Assembly: GCF_003312875.1 (NCBI RefSeq)
Contig: NZ_CP015163.1
Location: 9,057,444 to 9,121,443, forward strand
Direction of reading: 5' to 3'
DNA: 64,000 nucleotides
Source of the DNA: Amycolatopsis albispora
GTDB taxonomy: Bacteria; Actinomycetota; Actinomycetes; Mycobacteriales; Pseudonocardiaceae
The translations under genes and the position numbers were made by a program. Every line of letters starts with the position of its first letter. The stretch's first letter is position 1. This document shows, piece after piece, positions 59,378 to 64,000 of the stretch. The notes beneath the pieces are model-generated. The model searched no databases, was not told the origin of the DNA, and saw only the letters and a list, made by a program, of their open reading frames with translations.

Positions 59378-60625
59378 ATGACAGCGACTCTGCCCGCGGA
59401 CACCCGGCGTGCGCCGGTCGAGACGGACGGCCCGGCCCCGGTGCTCGACGTCGTGGTGCCCGTCTACAACGAAGAGACCGATCTCGGCCCCAGCGTGCGG
59501 GAACTGCACCGGTACCTGAGCCTGCGCTTCCCGTACCGGTTCCGGATCACCATCGCCGACAACGCCAGCACCGACCGGACCTGGCCGATCGCCGAGGGGC
59601 TGGCGGACGAACTGGCCGAGGTGAGCGCGGTCCGGCTGGAGCAGAAGGGCCGCGGCCGCGCGCTGCACGCGGTGTGGCTGGCTTCGGACGCGCAGGTGCT
59701 GGCGTACATGGACGTGGACCTGTCCACCGATCTCGCCGCACTGTCCCCGTTGGTCGCCGGTCTCATCTCCGGCCATTCCGACGTGGCGATCGGCAGCAGG
59801 CTGGCACGCGGCGCGCGGGTGGTGCGCGGCGCGAAGCGCGAGATCATCTCGCGCTGCTACAACCTGCTCCTGCGCGGCACGCTGTCGGTGCGGTTTTCCG
59901 ACGCGCAGTGCGGGTTCAAGGCGATCCGCGCGGACGTGGCGCGTGAACTGCTGCCGCACGTGGCCGACACCGGCTGGTTCTTCGACACCGAGCTGCTGGT
60001 GCTGGCGCAGCGCGCGGGCGCGCGCATTCACGAGGTCCCGGTGGACTGGGTGGACGACCCGGACAGCCGCGTGGACATCGTCGCCACCGCGCTCGCCGAT
60101 CTCCGCGGCATCGCCAGGCTCGGCCGCGGGCTGGCCACCGGGGCCGTGCCGATCGGCAGGCTGCGTGACCAGCTCAGCCGCGCGCCGGTCCCGGTCGAGG
60201 CGCCAGGGGTGCCGGGCGGCCTGGTGCGCCAGCTGGTCCGCTTCGCCGCGGTCGGGGTCGCCAGCACGCTGGCCTACCTGCTGCTGTTCGTGCTGCTGCG
60301 TGGTGGTTTCGGCCCGCAGGCGGCGAACTTCGTGGCGCTGGCGGTGACCGCGGTGGCGAACACCGCGGCCAACCGCCGCCTCACCTTCGGCGTGCGCGGC
60401 GCGACCGGCGCCGGGCGCCACCACTTCGAGGGCATGCTGGTGTTCCTGCTCGGCCTGGGGCTGACCAGCGGCTCGCTGGCCCTGCTGCACTCGGCCACCA
60501 GCCCGTCCCAGCCGATCGAGCTGGTGGTGCTGGTGCTCGCCAATCTCACCGCCACCGTGCTGCGCTTCCTGCTGCTGCGCGGCTGGGTGTTCAACCCCCG
60601 CCGGAACCGATCGGAGAACCAGTGA
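59378..60625 (+). CDS. GT2 glycosyltransferase fused to GtrA-like membrane domain
   Basis: A protein of 415 residues. Residues 20-255 are a DPM1/GtrB-like GT-A fold: VVVPVYNEETDLG, IADNASTDRTW, YMDVDLSTDL, QCGFKAIRADVA and WFFDTELLVLA. Residues 280-408 are a four-helix GtrA domain. Such fusions make or flip polyprenyl-phosphate sugars for cell-envelope glycosylation. GTGA overlap with the GT39 gene implies that the two work on the same lipid-linked sugar. Confidence 0.9.
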   Translation: MTATLPADTRRAPVETDGPAPVLDVVVPVYNEETDLGPSVRELHRYLSLRFPYRFRITIADNASTDRTWPIAEGLADELAEVSAVRLEQKGRGRALHAVWLASDAQVLAYMDVDLSTDLAALSPLVAGLISGHSDVAIGSRLARGARVVRGAKREIISRCYNLLLRGTLSVRFSDAQCGFKAIRADVARELLPHVADTGWFFDTELLVLAQRAGARIHEVPVDWVDDPDSRVDIVATALADLRGIARLGRGLATGAVPIGRLRDQLSRAPVPVEAPGVPGGLVRQLVRFAAVGVASTLAYLLLFVLLRGGFGPQAANFVALAVTAVANTAANRRLTFGVRGATGAGRHHFEGMLVFLLGLGLTSGSLALLHSATSPSQPIELVVLVLANLTATVLRFLLLRGWVFNPRRNRSENQ

Positions 60626-62448
60626 CCGCCACCCTGACCGCCCCTGCCCGGCCCGAAGTGTCCACTTCGGACAGTGCGACCACGCCTCGGTGGGTCCGGC
60701 CCGCCTTCTGGGGCCTGCTGCTCGCGACCGCCGTGCTGTACCTGTGGAACCTGGGTGCTTCCGGGTACGCCAACTCGTTCTACGCCGAGGCCGCCCAAGC
60801 CGGTTCGATGGACTGGAAGGCGTGGTTCTTCGGCTCGCTCGACCCCGGCAACACCATCACCGTGGACAAGCCACCCGCCGCGCTGTGGCTGATGGGCCTG
60901 TCCGGGCGGATCTTCGGCTTCTCCGGCTGGAGCATGCTGGTGCCGCAGGCGCTGCTCGGCGTCGGCTCGGTGGCGCTGCTGTACGCCGCGGTCCGCCGGT
61001 GGTCCGGGCCCGGCGCGGGCCTGCTCGCCGGGGCGGCGCTGGCGGTGACCCCGGTGGCGGCGCTGATGTTCCGCTTCAACAACCCGGACGCGCTGCTGAC
61101 CTTCCTGCTCGTGCTCGGCGCCTACTGCGTGGTGCGCGCGCTGGAGAAGGCGTCGCCGAAGTGGCTGGCGTTCGCGGGCGTGGCGATCGGTTTCGGCTTC
61201 CTGACCAAGATGCTGCAGGCTTTCCTGGTGCTGCCCGCGTTCGCGCTGGTGTACCTGCTGGCCGCGCCGGCGGGGCTGGGCAGGCGGCTGCTGCACCTGC
61301 TCGGCGCGGCCGTCGCCGTGGTGGTTTCGGCGGGCTGGTTCATCGCGGTCGCCGACCTGTGGCCGGCTTCGTCGCGGCCGTACATCGGCGGTTCCACCGA
61401 CAACACCGTGCTCGACCTGGCACTCGGCTACAACGGCCTCGGCCGCATCTTCGGTGGCAACGGCGGCGGCATGGGTGGCGGCATGGGCGCCAACGTTGGG
61501 TTCGGCGGGGAGACCGGGCTGGGCCGGATGTTCGGCGAGAGCTTCGGCACCGAGGTTTCGTGGCTGCTGCCCGCCGCGCTGCTCGGCCTGGTCGCCGGGC
61601 TGTGGTTCACGCGCGGGCGCCCGCGCGCCGACCGCACGCGGGCGGCGCTGGTGCTGTGGGGCGGCTGGCTGCTGGTGACCGCGCTGGTGTTCAGCTACAT
61701 GGAGGGCACCGTGCACCCGTACTACGCGGTCGCGCTGGCGCCGTCGATCACCGCGCTGGTCGCCATCGCCGGGCGTGAGCTGTGGCGCGGCCGGGCGCAC
61801 CTGGCGCCGCGGCTGGTCCTGGCCGCCATGGTCGCGGTGACCGCGGTGTGGGACTACATCCTGCTCGACCGGTCCTCGTCCTGGCTGCCGGTGATCCGCT
61901 GGACGATCCTGGTGCTCGGCATCCTGGTGGCCACCGGGATCGCGGTCGGCGTGCACGAGTTCCGGCGCGTCACGCGGGCGGTGGCGGTGGCGGCGGTGGC
62001 CGTCGGGCTGTCCGGCACGCTGGCGTTCGGCGTGGCCACCGCGGCCGTGCCGCACTCCGGCTCGATCCCGGTGTCCGGACCGGCCACCGGGATGGGTTTC
62101 GGCATGCCGGAGGGGGAGGCGCCGTCGGCCGACCTGGTGGCCCTGCTGCGGTCGAGCACCGAGCAGTGGGCGGCCGCGAGCCACGGCACGCGAGGTGCGG
62201 CCTCGCTGCAGTTGTCCAGCGGGAAGTCGGTGATGCCGATCGGCGGGTTCAACGGCGGCGACCCGGCGCCGACGCTGGCGCAGTTCCAGCAGTACGTGGC
62301 CGAAGGCAGGATCGGCTACTACGTCGGCGAGGGCGGCGGCATGCGCGGCGGGCCCGGTGGCGGCGGCAGCGAGATCGCCGAGTGGGTGCAGGCCAACTTC
62401 ACCGCGACCACCGTCGGCGGGCAAACGGTCTACGACCTCACCCCGTAG
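60622..62448 (+). CDS. GT39-type (ArnT/PMT-like) membrane glycosyltransferase
   Basis: A protein of 608 residues from GTG. The first luminal loop has YAEAAQAGSMDWKAW and ITVDKPPAALWLMGLSG, the GT39 catalytic neighbourhood. About ten helices follow, with a Gly/Met-rich insert near 275-300 (GGNGGGMGGGMG). A soluble C-terminal domain begins near 490. It should use a polyprenyl-phosphate sugar made by the upstream GT2-GtrA protein. The acceptor, protein or glycan, is not evident. Confidence 0.9.
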   Translation: MTATLTAPARPEVSTSDSATTPRWVRPAFWGLLLATAVLYLWNLGASGYANSFYAEAAQAGSMDWKAWFFGSLDPGNTITVDKPPAALWLMGLSGRIFGFSGWSMLVPQALLGVGSVALLYAAVRRWSGPGAGLLAGAALAVTPVAALMFRFNNPDALLTFLLVLGAYCVVRALEKASPKWLAFAGVAIGFGFLTKMLQAFLVLPAFALVYLLAAPAGLGRRLLHLLGAAVAVVVSAGWFIAVADLWPASSRPYIGGSTDNTVLDLALGYNGLGRIFGGNGGGMGGGMGANVGFGGETGLGRMFGESFGTEVSWLLPAALLGLVAGLWFTRGRPRADRTRAALVLWGGWLLVTALVFSYMEGTVHPYYAVALAPSITALVAIAGRELWRGRAHLAPRLVLAAMVAVTAVWDYILLDRSSSWLPVIRWTILVLGILVATGIAVGVHEFRRVTRAVAVAAVAVGLSGTLAFGVATAAVPHSGSIPVSGPATGMGFGMPEGEAPSADLVALLRSSTEQWAAASHGTRGAASLQLSSGKSVMPIGGFNGGDPAPTLAQFQQYVAEGRIGYYVGEGGGMRGGPGGGGSEIAEWVQANFTATTVGGQTVYDLTP

Positions 62449-62459
62449 GATCGCCCGCC

Positions 62460-62969
62460 ATGGGGATCGAACGGATCAGCCCGCCGCTGCGCGGGGACGA
62501 GCGCGAGACGCTGCGGGCCTATTTGGACTTCCACCGCGCGACGCTGGAGATGAAGTGCGATGGACTGTCCACAGAGGAGCTGCGGCGGCAGTCGAGCCCG
62601 CCGTCCACGCTCTCGCTGCTCGGCCTGGTGCGGCACCTGGCCGAGGTGGAGCGGACCTGGTTCCGCCGGGTGATCAACCAGGAGACGGACCTGGAGTTCG
62701 TCTGGTCGCCGGAACGGGACTACCAGGTCGCCTACGACGCCTCGAACGCCACCCGGGAGGAGGCGTTCGAGGCGTGGCGGGCGGAGGTGGAGCACTCGCG
62801 CCGCATCGAGCGCGAGGCGGCATCCCTGGACGTGACGGGATACTTCCCCCGCTGGGGCGAGCACGTCTCGCTGCGGCTGGTGATGCTGCACCTGATCCAC
62901 GAGTACGCCAGGCACAACGGCCACGCCGACTTCCTCCGCGAAGCCATCGACGGTGAGGTCGGCGCCTAG
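62460..62969 (+). CDS. DinB superfamily (DUF664) protein
   Basis: A protein of 169 residues from ATG 62460, 11 bp past the GT39 stop. The four-helix DinB pattern is clear: metal-binding His in LGLVRHLAEVERTWF, and LVMLHLIHEYARHNGHADFLRE with His at both sites. DUF664 members are thiol-dependent (often mycothiol) S-transferases of unknown target. Its TAG overlaps the stop of the convergent oxidoreductase gene. Confidence 0.9.
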   Translation: MGIERISPPLRGDERETLRAYLDFHRATLEMKCDGLSTEELRRQSSPPSTLSLLGLVRHLAEVERTWFRRVINQETDLEFVWSPERDYQVAYDASNATREEAFEAWRAEVEHSRRIEREAASLDVTGYFPRWGEHVSLRLVMLHLIHEYARHNGHADFLREAIDGEVGA

Positions 62970-64000
62970 AGCAGCTTGTCCAGCGTGATCGGCAGGTCGC
63001 GGACGCGTTTGCCGGTGGCGTGGAACACCGCGTTCGCCACCGCGCCGGCGACCCCGGTGATGCCGACCTCGCCGATCCCGATCAGGCCCAGCGGCATGGT
63101 CGGATCGGGCTCGTCGAGGTAGTGCACGTCGATCGGCGGGATGTCGGCGTGCACCGGCACGTGGTACTCCGACAGGCTCGGGTTCATGATCCGCCCGGTG
63201 CGCGGATCGACCAGGGTCTCCTCGGACAGCGCCAGGCCGATGCCCATCACGATCCCGCCCTTGAGCTGGCTGACCGCGGTTTTGGCGTTGATCACCCGGC
63301 CCACGTCGAACACCCCGGTCCACCGCGAGATCCGGGTCTCGCCGGTGTCCGGATCGACCCGCACCTCGCAGAAGTGCGCGCCCTTGGCCGCCTTCACCCA
63401 GCGCCGCTGGTCGAGCGCGAACTTCGAGAAGAACCGGAGCTGCCCGGCCACGGCGCCGAGCCCGGAATCGGCGCCGACGGCGGCTTCGAGGTACGGCTTC
63501 CCGGCGGCACGCAGCGCCTCGGCGGGGAAGGTGCGGTGCTGCTTCGCCAGCTTGTCCAGTGCGCGGGTGAGCTTGTCGCACGCGGTGAGCAGGCTCGCCG
63601 CGACGCTGGCCGTCTGCGCGGAACCACCCGCCGGTGCCCCGGTCGGCAGGTCGCTGTCGCCGTATTCGACGCGGACCGACTCCACCGGCACGCCCAGCGC
63701 GTCCGCGGCGATCTGCGCCTGCGCGGTCGCGCCGCCCATGCCCATTTCCTGGAACCCGCAGCGCACCAGCACGGCACCGTCGGCGGACAGCCGTACCCGC
63801 ACGTTGGCGGTGAACTGGACCGCCGGGTGGTAGGCCGCCGCGACACCCCAGCCGACCAGCCACCGGCCGTCCCGCATCGAACCGGGTTCCGGGCTCCGGT
63901 CCGCCCAGCCGAATTCGGCGGCCCCGCGGACGAAGCACTCGCGCAGCATGCGGTGCGCGAACTTCTTGCCGTCCAAGGGGTTCACCGCGGGTTCGTTCCG
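62966..64000 (-). CDS. Xanthine dehydrogenase-family molybdopterin subunit, C-terminal part
   Basis: About 344 residues of the C-terminal half; the frame runs through the right edge (NEPAVNPLDGKKFAHRM), so the gene is incomplete. CGFQEMGMGGATAQAQIAADALGV and DVGRVINAKTAVSQLKGGIVMGIG are molybdenum-cofactor segments, and GIGEVGITGVAGAVANA holds the presumed catalytic Glu. The ATGKRVRDLPIT ending fits YagR/PaoC-type aldehyde oxidoreductases. Expected partners, FAD and 2Fe-2S subunits, would lie upstream outside the window. Confidence 0.92.
   Translation of the reverse strand, partial: RNEPAVNPLDGKKFAHRMLRECFVRGAAEFGWADRSPEPGSMRDGRWLVGWGVAAAYHPAVQFTANVRVRLSADGAVLVRCGFQEMGMGGATAQAQIAADALGVPVESVRVEYGDSDLPTGAPAGGSAQTASVAASLLTACDKLTRALDKLAKQHRTFPAEALRAAGKPYLEAAVGADSGLGAVAGQLRFFSKFALDQRRWVKAAKGAHFCEVRVDPDTGETRISRWTGVFDVGRVINAKTAVSQLKGGIVMGIGLALSEETLVDPRTGRIMNPSLSEYHVPVHADIPPIDVHYLDEPDPTMPLGLIGIGEVGITGVAGAVANAVFHATGKRVRDLPITLDKLL

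Overview
The window is high-GC, densely packed actinobacterial DNA. Start/stop overlaps of the ATGA and TGATG type are common, many starts are GTG or TTG, and several genes look leaderless (a TANNNT -10 six to eight bases before the start codon). A DUF222/13E12-HNH gene, a FolP2-like protein, a WS/DGAT acyltransferase, CbtAB and an acetoin operon together suggest a Pseudonocardiales soil actinomycete, probably close to Amycolatopsis. The genus is inference. No rRNA, tRNA or CRISPR was seen.

Layout. 0-12.2 kb: late aerobic cobalamin synthesis (cobM end, cobL, a fused cobaltochelatase, cobO, cobB, cobC, cobS, cobT, cobU, cobD, cobQ), followed by the cobalt importer genes cbtB-cbtA behind a clear cobalamin riboswitch. 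12.2-16.8 kb: alpha/beta hydrolase, WS/DGAT, FolP2-like protein, and a DUF222-HNH protein whose promoter carries a perfect SOS box. 16.8-19.9 kb: sulfotransferase, SDR and DUF1214 operon behind a KstR-like palindrome. 19.9-23.7 kb: Lrp regulator divergent from a branched-chain 2-oxoacid dehydrogenase operon (bkdABC). 23.7-26.0 kb: small HTH protein, TetR regulator and M14 peptidase.

26.1-31.9 kb: six genes that overlap end to end. They encode a methyltransferase, a FecCD/FecE/binding-protein importer, an SbnA-like PLP enzyme and an ATP-grasp ligase. This reads as a compact make-and-import unit for a small, possibly metal-binding amino-acid product. Facing it across large hairpins (32.2-36.2 kb) are two ABC half-exporters with complementary ATPase-motif losses, plus a GNAT enzyme. 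This is the best candidate for an undescribed system. 36.2-41.8 kb: secreted proteins, a GH92 mannosidase and a VOC protein. 41.8-46.3 kb: RecQ, a desaturase, two small proteins and an SDR.

46.4-53.0 kb: acetoin catabolism (acoX, acoA, acoB with a one-base frameshift, acoC, butanediol dehydrogenase, an AcoR-like regulator). 53.0-57.3 kb: two tiny genes, a membrane protein/GntR pair with a strong operator palindrome, an array of hairpin repeats, an M56/BlaI pair, an SDR and a small ORF. 57.4-58.6 kb: an intact IS630 element inserted exactly at the stop codon of the next gene. 58.6-64.0 kb: a DUF5666-like protein, GT2-GtrA and GT39 glycosyltransferases, a DinB protein and the C-terminal part of a molybdopterin hydroxylase.
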